Assembly: GCA_945903465.1 (NCBI GenBank)
Contig: CAMDOF010000009.1
Span: forward strand, 1-64,000
Length of the DNA: 64,000 nucleotides
Source of the DNA: Opitutus sp. GAS368
GTDB taxonomy: Bacteria; Verrucomicrobiota; Verrucomicrobiia; Opitutales; Opitutaceae
Direction of reading: 5' to 3'
Part shown: positions 1 through 8,174 of the stretch, in pieces
How positions within the stretch are numbered: position 1 is the first letter of the stretch
Layout: every line of letters starts with the position of its first letter
The notes under the pieces: model-generated
The model's database searches: none
What the model was told of the DNA's origin: nothing
Seen by the model: the letters and a program-made list of their open reading frames with translations, nothing else
Translations under genes and position numbers: made by a program

Positions 1-2804
1 AATTCCCTAAAAATGCGTTCACGATCTTTAGCCGCGATGCCTGGGCCATTATCGATGACGTGGAACAGAAGTTCGCTCGGGTCAGCCGCCTCCTCGATTT
101 TCAGGGTGACACGACCACCCCGGGGGGCAAATTTGATGGCGTTACCGACGACGTTAATGAGGATCTGGCGCAAGCGCAGTTCGTCTCCTTCCACAAGGTT
201 CGTCTGGTGGCGCAGCTCCACACTTAGGGCGATCTCCTTAATTGCTGCTGACGCTGCGACGATACCCCTCACAAAATCGGCCAGCTTGGCGATTTCAACC
301 GGGCCGACCGCCAGCTGCAGCATGCCGGCCCTCGCCTTGCTCAAGTCCAGCAGGTCGCCGATGAGGTCCAGGAGATGCTTGCTTCCTTGCTGGATGCTCA
401 ACAGGGGACCTTGCTGACGATCATGGATGGGGCCATAGGTTCCCGCCTGCATGAGTTGGAGCTGCCCCATGATCACATTTAAAGGGGTGCGCAGCTCATG
501 GCTGATATTGGCGATCAGGGTACTTTTAGCGACGCTCGCTTCCTCTGCCAGTCCGAGGGCGATTTTCATTTGACGCGCGGCCCGGTTGACTTCGCGCAGA
601 TCCGTGATCACTGCCACCGCACGCTCTAACTTTCCGTGAGCATCTAAAACGGGACGGAGCGAAACGGATACCCAGACCTCTTCGCGCGCTTTCGTGTAGT
701 GAAGAATTTCGTAAATCACGGGGTCGCCTTTTTGATAAAACTGGTCCGCCGCAGGACCTAGGCTGGAAATATCGCTCCGGTCTCCCGGGAGGATATCTTT
801 CATCTTTTTTCCCTTCACTTCCGCAAGCGTGTAACCGTAAAGGTCGCTGAAACTTTCATTAGCCCACTCGATGAGCATCGCAGAATCGATCAGCAGGATC
901 GGAGTTTTCGCCTCAGACGCGACGAGAGCCAGTTTGCGGATTTGCAATTTCCCTTCCACCAGGGCCAGATTCGCGAGTTCCAGTTCCTTGGTCCGCTCTC
1001 GAACCTGACTTTCCACCGCGATCTTCTCATTTACCCGATCATGAACGAGACCGCCCAAAAAAAGGCCCGCTAAAATAGCGGAAAGGACACCCCAAATGGG
1101 GCGGGTGCCTAAGAGTTTTAGGTTTTCTAAATTCCCTTCACAAACAAGCGAGAAAGTCCGTTCGAAAATCTTCGTGGCAACAGTTATTTTCGGCATTAGG
1201 TACCCGCCGGTCCCGCCGATCGCTGCCGCTTCAAAAAGGAGTGCCTCTCGGCGGACTTGGGGGCCATCGTAGACAGAACTCACAAAATGTGTTTTTCGAG
1301 GCGAAATCGCGGCCAAATATCCTGCGCTAAATTCAACCGAAAGCCAGCACACCAACGCTTGGCGGCGCAGCTCGCTAGTCTCATGGATGGGCAAACCTTT
1401 AAAAATCGGAATAAACAGAATCAGCTTTTCACCTCGGCGATGGTTTCGGCGGCTACCCTGAAACATCGGCACCACGAGGTGCGGAAGTCCCGTCGACCGC
1501 GAACGATCGAGCGCATCGCGGCACTCCTCAGGACCCGAAAAATCAATCCCGCTCAACGAACCGCGTCTGGTGCCATAACTCAAAGTCGCGATGAAGTGCT
1601 CAAAGCCGGGGGCCCCAAAAGCTCGGGCCGAACCGTCCGGTCCAATCAAATTAGACAGATTGATCCCGCGGGAATGAGCTGCAGAAAAAAAACTGTTCAG
1701 CTCTTCCGACTTCACCGGATACACGACGCTGACGGCGTTTAATCCGGGAAGCTCGGTATTCAACTTTAAGGAAGCTAAATAGAGCTGCCAATCGATGATA
1801 CCCATGCTGGGGTGATCCCTGAGTTTATCGACGATGGGCAAAAAATGATTGCGAAACTTATCAGCAAAGCCGGCCATCGACCGATCGATTTCCGATGCAA
1901 ATTGTTCCAGCCTCTCCCCATACTGCTGCCGTAATGTCATCTGCATCCGCTGGAAAAACAATGGGACAAGCAACACCGGGAGAAGGGTAATGGCCAAAGC
2001 TAGACCCCGCAGTTTTCGTCCCCGCTGATTCATGAGAAACTGCCAAAAAAATGCGAATGTCGCCACAAACGCCGCCAAACAAGTCCGATTAACATCCGCA
2101 TCACCCAAAACCAACTGAACGTTAAACTTTTTAACGATGAAAAATAACCCTAGGACGGTGGTGAGTACGCTGAGGCTCACCGTCCTCTCGTCTAAATAAT
2201 AGTAAGCGATGGCCGGTAAAAATAACGTCAGAAATATCCACCCGCTGCTGTCGGGGAGGGATACGATCAGCCCCAAAACCAGCGCGGAGAGCACCCAGGT
2301 GGCGAGCATCCCGAGCACGGTTCGCCGCGAAGGCCACGTTGGGCGCTGGGCGCATGCGGCAAGAGAGATGAACACGGGACCGGCAATGATCAGACCCAAT
2401 GAATCCCCCAGAAACCACGACGTCCACACGTCGTCCGCGACTGCTTCAGGCAAAACGTAGAGCCAAGCGAGCGTATTGGCTCCGAAAAGCGCCGATAAAA
2501 GGGAAACGATGAGACCCGCTCCAAACAGGGCAAACCCATTGCGCCAGGCACCGAGCCAAGGCAGTGAATTCTGCGCACCTCGGTAGATCGCAGCCGCTAA
2601 CCAAGCTCCGGCGGTATCACTCGCCGCCACCGTCAAAGCCCCCGCGACATCCCCGGTTAACGAAACCCAAGCGCTGGCGTAAGAACCGAAAAAAACGCCA
2701 AGCCAAGCAGACCGAGCGCCCGATAGAGCCGCGGCTAAGCCCAGCCCACTCGCCGCCCAAAACGGGGTCGAGGTCGAACCTGTCATCCCCATGGTGACAC
2801 TCAT
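1..2804 (-). CDS. MASE1-CHASE-PAS sensor histidine kinase, 3' end cut off by the window
   Basis: A membrane sensor kinase that would autophosphorylate on histidine and pass the phosphate to an unseen response regulator. The reading frame is open through the whole left part of the window. In order it shows a MASE1-type membrane array (GVFFGSYASAW, AGALTVAASDTAGAW, WTSWFLGDS, about residues 1-270), a CHASE-like extracytoplasmic domain (FGAPGFEHFIATLSYGTRRG, about 280-540), a membrane segment near 570, a PAS domain with PAC (about 625-735), the HisKA H-box SHELRTPLN with His769, and the start of HATPase with the G1 box around Asp918 (DNGPGI). The 3' end, including the rest of the ATPase, lies outside the window. 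The start is uncertain: the first ATG is used, but hydrophobic residues continue upstream to a stop at 2881-2883, so a TTG at 2825 may add the rest of the first membrane helix. No good ribosome binding site is visible for either. Confidence 0.85.
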   Translation of the reverse strand, partial: MSVTMGMTGSTSTPFWAASGLGLAAALSGARSAWLGVFFGSYASAWVSLTGDVAGALTVAASDTAGAWLAAAIYRGAQNSLPWLGAWRNGFALFGAGLIVSLLSALFGANTLAWLYVLPEAVADDVWTSWFLGDSLGLIIAGPVFISLAACAQRPTWPSRRTVLGMLATWVLSALVLGLIVSLPDSSGWIFLTLFLPAIAYYYLDERTVSLSVLTTVLGLFFIVKKFNVQLVLGDADVNRTCLAAFVATFAFFWQFLMNQRGRKLRGLALAITLLPVLLVPLFFQRMQMTLRQQYGERLEQFASEIDRSMAGFADKFRNHFLPIVDKLRDHPSMGIIDWQLYLASLKLNTELPGLNAVSVVYPVKSEELNSFFSAAHSRGINLSNLIGPDGSARAFGAPGFEHFIATLSYGTRRGSLSGIDFSGPEECRDALDRSRSTGLPHLVVPMFQGSRRNHRRGEKLILFIPIFKGLPIHETSELRRQALVCWLSVEFSAGYLAAISPRKTHFVSSVYDGPQVRREALLFEAAAIGGTGGYLMPKITVATKIFERTFSLVCEGNLENLKLLGTRPIWGVLSAILAGLFLGGLVHDRVNEKIAVESQVRERTKELELANLALVEGKLQIRKLALVASEAKTPILLIDSAMLIEWANESFSDLYGYTLAEVKGKKMKDILPGDRSDISSLGPAADQFYQKGDPVIYEILHYTKAREEVWVSVSLRPVLDAHGKLERAVAVITDLREVNRAARQMKIALGLAEEASVAKSTLIANISHELRTPLNVIMGQLQLMQAGTYGPIHDRQQGPLLSIQQGSKHLLDLIGDLLDLSKARAGMLQLAVGPVEIAKLADFVRGIVAASAAIKEIALSVELRHQTNLVEGDELRLRQILINVVGNAIKFAPRGGRVTLKIEEAADPSELLFHVIDNGPGIAAKDRERIFRE

Positions 2805-3000
2805 TTGCGTAACCAGGAAAAACAAAGTAAAGCACCCCGAAAAAGTCAGCGACTCGCGCCGAGCGGATATTCGTAATTCTTTAAAAAATTCTAGAAATGG
2901 AAAGATCAACGGACGTGGTTTTTCCCTGTTTTTAGTTGGGGGCCTAGAAAAAGTGATGAACCTGGCGGTAGATATCAAGGAGGGATAGGAGCTCAGGGCT

Positions 3001-3132
3001 GATTTTTGCACGGACCGGCTCAGAGAGTGGAACGTCCGCGCCCCGCCTTTCTGCGATCGGCACAAAACTGACCGAGCGCAGAGCGCACAGTGCACCCTTT
3101 CGTGCTACCGGTTGCCGTGCAAAAATCCGCCG
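3001..3132. repeat. 132-bp MITE-like element, copy 1
   Basis: The two ends form an inverted repeat (GATTTTTGCACGG on the left; CCGTGCAAAAATC on the right). The whole element recurs in the same orientation and at the same length at 54390-54521. Blocks such as GGACCGGCTCAGAG, CGGCACAAAACT and CCTTTCGTGC are shared, while the centre has diverged. No protein-coding potential is seen. Size, inverted ends and dispersion suggest a non-autonomous transposable element or a structured intergenic repeat; the source transposase is not identifiable. Confidence 0.65.
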
Positions 3133-3286
3133 AGGGTAGAGTTGAAGTCGCGGGCCTTAAGCTTGACTGCAGAGAAGACGTTGGTCGTGGGGTGCGGCCA
3201 TTGCGCCCTAACACCCTCCAGGTGGCGCGCGATCACCTTCGTGGTTTTCACTAGGGCCGGCGAACAAAGTGGGCGCGGATTTGCCC

Positions 3287-3331
3287 ATGACCCAGCGCAC
3301 CCAACGGCACCGGGCGCACCGGTTACACCGG
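3287..3331. repeat. Direct repeat, left copy (partner at 3570)
   Basis: A 45-bp stretch beginning ATGACCC and ending CACCGG is repeated with a few differences about 280 bp downstream. The shared core includes CAACGGCAC and GGGCGCACCG. The repeat lies between the 132-bp element and the transposase relic, so it may be debris of the same insertion history. Confidence 0.6.
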
Positions 3332-3569
3332 CGAAGCGGCTTCGCATTCTGCCAGCGGCGATCGTGAAATCGTGCATTTCTGGCGATTTCGATCTCACCT
3401 TCGCCCGAGTGAGTATTTTCTTAGAAACTTCATCAAAAAACTCTTCTTAAACTTTTCTTCCTGCATGACATGCGCTTAAGGCACCAAGCGTTCACCCGGC
3501 TCCGGTGATTTCCTGATCGCCAGAAATAGACGGTCTTCGCGCCGCCGGTCACACGCATTCTTTAGAACG

Positions 3570-3615
3570 ATGACCCGAGCGCACTCAACGGCACTGGGCG
3601 CACCGTTTGCACCGG
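3570..3615. repeat. Direct repeat, right copy (partner at 3287)
   Basis: This is the second copy of the short direct repeat, one base longer than the first and in the same orientation. It sits just before the transposase relic. Copies flanking 240 bp of unannotated DNA could mark a duplication or a small excised element. Confidence 0.6.
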
Positions 3616-3643
3616 ACCAGCGTGGTGTCCGCAATCTCGTAGA

Positions 3644-3961
3644 TCATCTTGCAGGATCAGCCCCATCTGGCGCGTTTTGAAGCTCGCCAGATTTCTTTCT
3701 TAAAGCCCGACGGAGCGCGCGGCCTGCCTGGGCCGTGTGGGCCTCGGGATTCTTGAGCAAAATCCAGCGAGCCGGTTTGCGCTGTTCGCGGGCGGCCCCC
3801 TCGGCTTGCGCGCACTCGGCCCGACGAGTTTGGTCCACTCCGAAGTTCGCGGGTATGATCACGTGAAACGTCTCGAACACGACGACGGCTCGTCCGCCGG
3901 GATGCTCCCGCACCCCGGAGATATCGGCCGGGCTCACGCCAGCCAAGTTCCTCGCCGACAT
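3644..3961 (-). pseudogene. Relic of an ISL3-family transposase
   Basis: The translated frame contains VVVFETFHVIIPANFGVDQT, then RRAE and, after an Arg/Lys-rich gap, KPARWILLKNPEAHT. This is the order seen in ISL3-family DDE transposases: an I/VVFDxFHVI block, a (D/N)xVRRAE block and a RWLLLKNPEN block. The N-terminal zinc-ribbon and helix-turn-helix part is not readable in one frame; upstream sequence to about 4140 keeps scraps (for example VRVCAEGDAAGGEQ) in shifted frames. The C-terminal catalytic part is gone. The identification rests on motif recall, so it is moderate. Confidence 0.55.
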
Positions 3962-4534
3962 AGTCGTGACAGTTCACCGCCCGGCCGGCCGCGATACTCT
4001 CGGCGGAGCATAATCCGGCCGTCTCTTCGCTCCAGACTCGCCCACGCCGTCCTGTTCGCCACCCGCGGCATCTCCTTCGGCGCATACGCGCACCGCGTCC
4101 CGCGCCACCGCTATCCCAATCCCAAAAGTTCGTGAAATAATTACCCAAATGTCATCCCGCCACCCGACCACGACCCTCACCCTTCTTCACCGGAAACAGC
4201 GAGGAACCTAATTTCAATTCACCCCCGAGCAGCACTCCACGACGCTCTTCGCCAACGCCGCCTCTCCGGAACGAGCACGCCTCCGCCTTAATTTACGCCG
4301 CCCTCAACGCAGAGGCCGGCCAGATCTAAACCCAGCGCAATCGGCCAGCGCTGGCCAGGGCCCGTTTTCTTAACGCCCTGAGGCTCACTCGCCAAGCCCG
4401 CCTCAACGCGCCCCGCGCCCGCCGCCACTCGACCCTGCCGACATCACGGCGCTCCTTGCCCACCTCGACACGGCGCCTCTCGATCCAGAGGCCATTGCTC
4501 GGTTGTCGGGCGCACCGGCTCTCAAACCGCGCCA

Positions 4535-6763
4535 TTAAAAAAGCCACTCGGCCTGGCCGCTCGCCGCCACCGCCGCCGCCACCACCGGACCCGCCGCCGC
4601 GCTCGCGGGCACCGGTGCCACCTTCAAGAACGCTGCGTAGCGCTCCAACCAATCGTCCAGCTTGTCCGTATAGTATTCCGGATCGTAAGGCGCGCGCACG
4701 GCATCGTATAAGCCCAGCGCCTGCGCTCGCTGCCAATCACTCGTCTTACCCTTGGCTTTAAGCGTAATATAATAGCGCACCCGTTCGCCCATTCGCGGTC
4801 GCGGCGACAGCTGTAACGCGACCTCCGCGGACGCTCGCCGAGGTTTCCCGCCCTCCGCCATCAAGCGTTCGTAAGCCTCCGGACTATGGTTGAGCGTCTC
4901 GCTCTTCGCTAATTCGCCCACCGGCATTTCCCGCCCCGCGATCCGTCGACGATAGTCGTCCACCAATGCCAGCGGTGACTCGGCCGTGACTCCGAGCAAA
5001 AACCGAATCAACTGACTCGAAAGCTTTTTTAGGAACGGCTCGATCCCGCGCGACCGCAAAGCGCTACCGCGCAGGATTATTTTCTTACCATCAAACAATG
5101 CGTAGTTCTTCGCTTTGTAGCAAAACATCGCGGCGTAATGGCCATCGTATTCGAGCTCGATTCCCGCCGGCAAAATCGGCTCCACGAGGGCGAGCAACGC
5201 CTCCGGCCTTTCAAAGTAATCCGGCGAAGAGAGGTAAATACCATCGGTATCGGCCTCCAAAATCGTACAACCACGACCGGCAAAATCGTCAATCAACGCT
5301 TGCAGTAACTCCCGACCGCGCCGCGTCACTTCCGCGGCCAGTTCACCATCGCCAAAACGAGCTCCGGAAAATCCCAGATACCCATAAAACGAATTGATCA
5401 AAATCTTGAAATTCGCCTGCCGCGCCTGCGCCTCCGCCCGATCGGTGGCCAGCGCCCCGGTGCGGGCGAGCAACTTATACTTCAACCGATACTCCCGCAA
5501 CTGCCGCAACAAAGGTACAAATACCCCGAGCGTGTCATTCTTCGGATTCCTCGCGATCTGCAACAACAGGCTCGGGTACAACGAGGCGACGTCAAAATGG
5601 AGCACATGCTTAAAGACTCCCTCCTGAAAACTCCGCGTATACCCCCCCGCAAAGGGCGCCACCGCTGGCGGCACGGGACACGCCTGCCGCGCATGATAGT
5701 ACTCCTCAAGAAAAAGCAGATCGATCTTCGAGGTTGCCCCGCGCAACGTCGCCTCTTGCAACATCGTCGGGAAGGTCCGCACTTGTTCAAAGTAGGTGGG
5801 TAATAACTGGTCCGCGAGACCCTGCGTCTCCCGCAAATCGCCCTCGAGGTAAGCGCAAAATCGTGCGCGATCCTGCGCAAACACCTCTTGGATTTTATGG
5901 CCCGCGATATACGCGCGCTCGGCGCTCCCCTCTTCCGTAATTCCAAAGTAAACCGCCACATCCTTCAACCCGTACGAGGTCAACTCTCGGGTCGTAATGT
6001 CATACAGCTGCACCAAAAGATAAGTATCCACCACCGCCCGCCCCGGCAGATCGCAACGAGGAAAATCAATCCAACGCTCGGCCACTTTCAGCCGAGAATT
6101 TCGAAACGATGCCTTCTGCCCGTAGCGACCCCACGCGCAGGGCACTTTATGCAAACGACAACGCTGCCGAAGATAATCGAGATCGAACTTAAAAATATTA
6201 TGCCCCTCGATCACGTCGGGATCGAGTTCGCTCAACACCGCGTTGAACTCGATGAGCAGGGCTTTTTCGGCCTCCGCCGTCATCTCGGCAAGCAGCAGCA
6301 GGCGATTGACGCCCCCCGACCGCAGCCCGATCGCGAGCACGCGGTCTTCGACCTGAGAGGCATCGGAAAAGCGTTCCCCCGCGGACGCCGTTTCGATGTC
6401 TAGCTGGCAACGCCGAACTTCGCCAAACGTAAGATCGCGATAGAGACGCTGGCGCTGTTGCAAAAGAAACTGACTCTCGAAGGGCCTGATCACATCGAGC
6501 CCAATTTGATTCGCCCGCGCCGCTTTGGTGAACAGCTCAAAGTCGCCGAGCGAGGCCGCCGTGACCAGGTGGTCAAACGCGCCGGCTCCGGACAAACGTT
6601 CCAAGGTTAACCGGCCCAAGTCGACGGGCGCCAGCGGGCCCTGCAGCCAAGCAAAGGGCTGAAACGTTTCGAGCCGCTCGACGCGACCACCTTCCGCCGT
6701 GGTGATCGTCGTGAAAACGCGGCCGGTCTCATCGACCCAAACCCCGCATAATGATCCCGTCAT
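4535..6763 (-). CDS. Family B DNA polymerase with 3'-5' proofreading exonuclease
   Basis: A DNA-dependent DNA polymerase of 742 residues, close to the length of archaeal B enzymes and E. coli Pol II. The exonuclease motifs are all present: ExoI LDIET (Asp122, Glu124), ExoII GHNIFKFDLDYL (from 187; Asp194) and ExoIII YLEGD (Tyr305, Asp309). The polymerase motifs follow: A DVASLYPSLLL (Asp391), B KILINSFYGYLG (Lys453) and C EADTDGIYL (Asp505, Asp507). The DTDG form of motif C is the archaeal style, not the DTDS of E. coli Pol II. The C-terminus is an Ala/Val-rich tail ending in EWLF, possibly a clamp-binding tail. The role would be repair or translesion synthesis. No SOS box was identified. A small membrane protein gene lies 17 bp upstream on the same strand. 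Confidence 0.9.
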   Translation of the reverse strand: MTGSLCGVWVDETGRVFTTITTAEGGRVERLETFQPFAWLQGPLAPVDLGRLTLERLSGAGAFDHLVTAASLGDFELFTKAARANQIGLDVIRPFESQFLLQQRQRLYRDLTFGEVRRCQLDIETASAGERFSDASQVEDRVLAIGLRSGGVNRLLLLAEMTAEAEKALLIEFNAVLSELDPDVIEGHNIFKFDLDYLRQRCRLHKVPCAWGRYGQKASFRNSRLKVAERWIDFPRCDLPGRAVVDTYLLVQLYDITTRELTSYGLKDVAVYFGITEEGSAERAYIAGHKIQEVFAQDRARFCAYLEGDLRETQGLADQLLPTYFEQVRTFPTMLQEATLRGATSKIDLLFLEEYYHARQACPVPPAVAPFAGGYTRSFQEGVFKHVLHFDVASLYPSLLLQIARNPKNDTLGVFVPLLRQLREYRLKYKLLARTGALATDRAEAQARQANFKILINSFYGYLGFSGARFGDGELAAEVTRRGRELLQALIDDFAGRGCTILEADTDGIYLSSPDYFERPEALLALVEPILPAGIELEYDGHYAAMFCYKAKNYALFDGKKIILRGSALRSRGIEPFLKKLSSQLIRFLLGVTAESPLALVDDYRRRIAGREMPVGELAKSETLNHSPEAYERLMAEGGKPRRASAEVALQLSPRPRMGERVRYYITLKAKGKTSDWQRAQALGLYDAVRAPYDPEYYTDKLDDWLERYAAFLKVAPVPASAAAGPVVAAAVAASGQAEWLF

Positions 6764-6780
6764 AATGCGGTCAACCCAGC

Positions 6781-7119
6781 TCAGAACGGCTTCAGATAAA
6801 CCATCGTGACCGCCCCAATCGCCAAGACGAACCCAACCATCATCAGGACGTTCGCCTGCGCGCGCCGCTTAAAGGCGACTCCCGCCAAGGCAGACAAGCC
6901 CAGCCACGCCACCAGCTTCGCCATCGCCCAGCCAGGAAAGCCCAGCTGCAGTTTGTGGAGCAGGCCAATCCCGCTCACCAGCATCAACAGGCTCGCCACT
7001 CCCGTGATCATCAAGACTTTCTTGCGCGTCTCGGCCGGCGCGGCAAAGGCGTAAAACGTGTAACCGAGCAACACGATCAAGGAGCTAACGTGGAGGATTT
7101 GGTAGAAGATTGGGCTCAT
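6781..7119 (-). CDS. Small four-helix membrane protein, function unknown
   Basis: A 112-residue protein beginning MSPIFYQILHVSS with about four hydrophobic helices and a short basic loop after the third (FKRRAQ). I do not recognise a named family; the layout resembles small SirB-like or DUF-type inner membrane proteins. The ATG is chosen because the first helix begins right after it. A TTG 51 bp upstream would add 17 polar residues. It lies just upstream of the polymerase gene on the same strand, so co-transcription is possible, but nothing in the protein suggests a DNA-related role. Confidence 0.6.
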   Translation of the reverse strand: MSPIFYQILHVSSLIVLLGYTFYAFAAPAETRKKVLMITGVASLLMLVSGIGLLHKLQLGFPGWAMAKLVAWLGLSALAGVAFKRRAQANVLMMVGFVLAIGAVTMVYLKPF

Positions 7120-7366
7120 GATTAAAATGAAAAGTGACACCCCGCCTGTGCCGTGCGCCCAAAGGCTCAAGACCTTTTTTAGTTAAAGTGGGCGCCTCCA
7201 TCGCAGCGTCTGTCTTCCGGTTTACGGCCTGACATGTTCCACGACGGGTTGAGCTCCCGTTATTTTCCTAAGGCAAAGAGCAGTTATTGAAAGCACCTCG
7301 AACACTGCAGGGTGTCGCCAAAAATCTAGTTAACACCCCACCGCGGTCAAACTCCAATCTGATTAA

Positions 7367-7828
7367 TCACGAACCGAGAATACTCTCATCCAAATTTTGA
7401 ATGATCAACTCCTGCAGCGTCGCCAAAAAAAGATAACACATAAAAGCCTTCCGGACCGGATCGGGAACGGCCAGCAAATCGGCTCCGCCGCCTTCCAGCA
7501 CTTCATCCGCCAGCGGTTTCAGCGCCCGCGCCCTCAGCCGGAGACGGATGGCCGCACAGGCCCGCAGGATCACCTCGGCGTTATCCGCATCAAACGCGAC
7601 GACCCCCTCACGAAAAAAATTATCATCAAAAAGCCCCAGCAAACGGCCCACTTCGACCTTCTGCGCCGCCAGCAACTCATCCGACCACGCCGCCCGAAAA
7701 TCCGCATCCAAATCGTGGAGCGCGAGCGGGGCCGCGAGACTCTCCCCCAAACCGCCAGCCATATCCTTGATCACATCCAGGAGAGGCGCCACCACCGGGA
7801 CGGCCAGCTTTACGTCAATCCGTTTCAT
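7367..7828 (-). CDS. DUF2017-family partner of ClpS
   Basis: A 153-residue, mostly helical soluble protein starting MKRIDVKLAVPVVAPLL, with EVGRLLGLFDDNF and ending LATLQELIIQNLDESIL. It overlaps the end of clpS by 14 bases. DUF2017 genes directly follow clpS in Actinobacteria, and both sequence layout and position fit that family, although I assign it mainly from context. A role in the N-degron/ClpAP pathway is inference. The overlap implies translational coupling with clpS. Confidence 0.65.
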   Translation of the reverse strand: MKRIDVKLAVPVVAPLLDVIKDMAGGLGESLAAPLALHDLDADFRAAWSDELLAAQKVEVGRLLGLFDDNFFREGVVAFDADNAEVILRACAAIRLRLRARALKPLADEVLEGGGADLLAVPDPVRKAFMCYLFLATLQELIIQNLDESILGS

Positions 7829-8114
7829 CCGCCTCCAAGATCGTCGTGAGATGCCACTGCTGGAGGGTAAATGCGTAGGCCTCGGCTTTTTCCCGCAAAC
7901 CGCTCCAAACTACCGAACGACCCTGCTCATGAACTTCGAGCATCTTCCGACGCGCCGTGGTCTCGTCAAAGCCGAGTACTTTTTTAAAAACGAGGACCAC
8001 ATACGACATGAGATTCACCGGATCGTTCAACACGACCACCCGCCAGACTCCCGCCATGGCGAGCTCCGCACGCGTCGCTTCCTGCGGATAGGTGGTTGAA
8101 CTTTTTTGAGTCAC
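7815..8114 (-). CDS. clpS: ClpS adaptor protein, actinobacterial type
   Basis: The adaptor that delivers N-degron substrates to the ClpA/ClpC-ClpP protease. The 99-residue protein has the core WRVVVLNDPVNLMSYVV and then MLEVHEQGRSVVWSG. Asn30, Asp31, Met36 and His62 correspond to the N-end-residue pocket of E. coli ClpS (Asn34, Asp35, Met40, His66), with the same 32-residue spacing from Asn to His. The NDPVNLMSYV version is the one I associate with actinobacterial ClpS rather than the proteobacterial NDDYTPMEFV. The start codon is GTG. It overlaps the DUF2017-like gene downstream. Confidence 0.9.
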   Translation of the reverse strand: MTQKSSTTYPQEATRAELAMAGVWRVVVLNDPVNLMSYVVLVFKKVLGFDETTARRKMLEVHEQGRSVVWSGLREKAEAYAFTLQQWHLTTILEADETD

Positions 8115-8174
8115 GGCCCGCTAGTAAACGACGAGATCCTCCCGCTGCAACTCTGCACATCGCTCGACTCAAAA

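Larger units (their letters stand above)
2805..4534. other. Gene-poor stretch with mobile-element debris
   Basis: No convincing intact gene is seen here. The stretch holds the 132-bp inverted-repeat element, the 45-bp direct repeat pair and an ISL3-like transposase relic annotated separately. Between about 4140 and 4534 only arginine/proline-rich chance frames are present. This is a scar region between the sensor kinase and the polymerase gene. Confidence 0.55.

Noticed and set aside
13-417. Long open frame on the plus strand at the left edge
   Set aside because: It is antisense to the PAS/HisKA-HATPase part of the sensor kinase, whose family motifs are clear on the minus strand.
3376-3527. 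12-base inverted repeat ATTTCTGGCGAT / ATCGCCAGAAAT
   Set aside because: The arms are short and 128 bases apart, with no other structure linking them; treated as likely chance in a debris region.
3657-4148. 163-codon minus-strand frame rich in Arg and Gly
   Set aside because: Composition is that of a GC-rich chance frame; the real signal in this area is the transposase relic in another frame.
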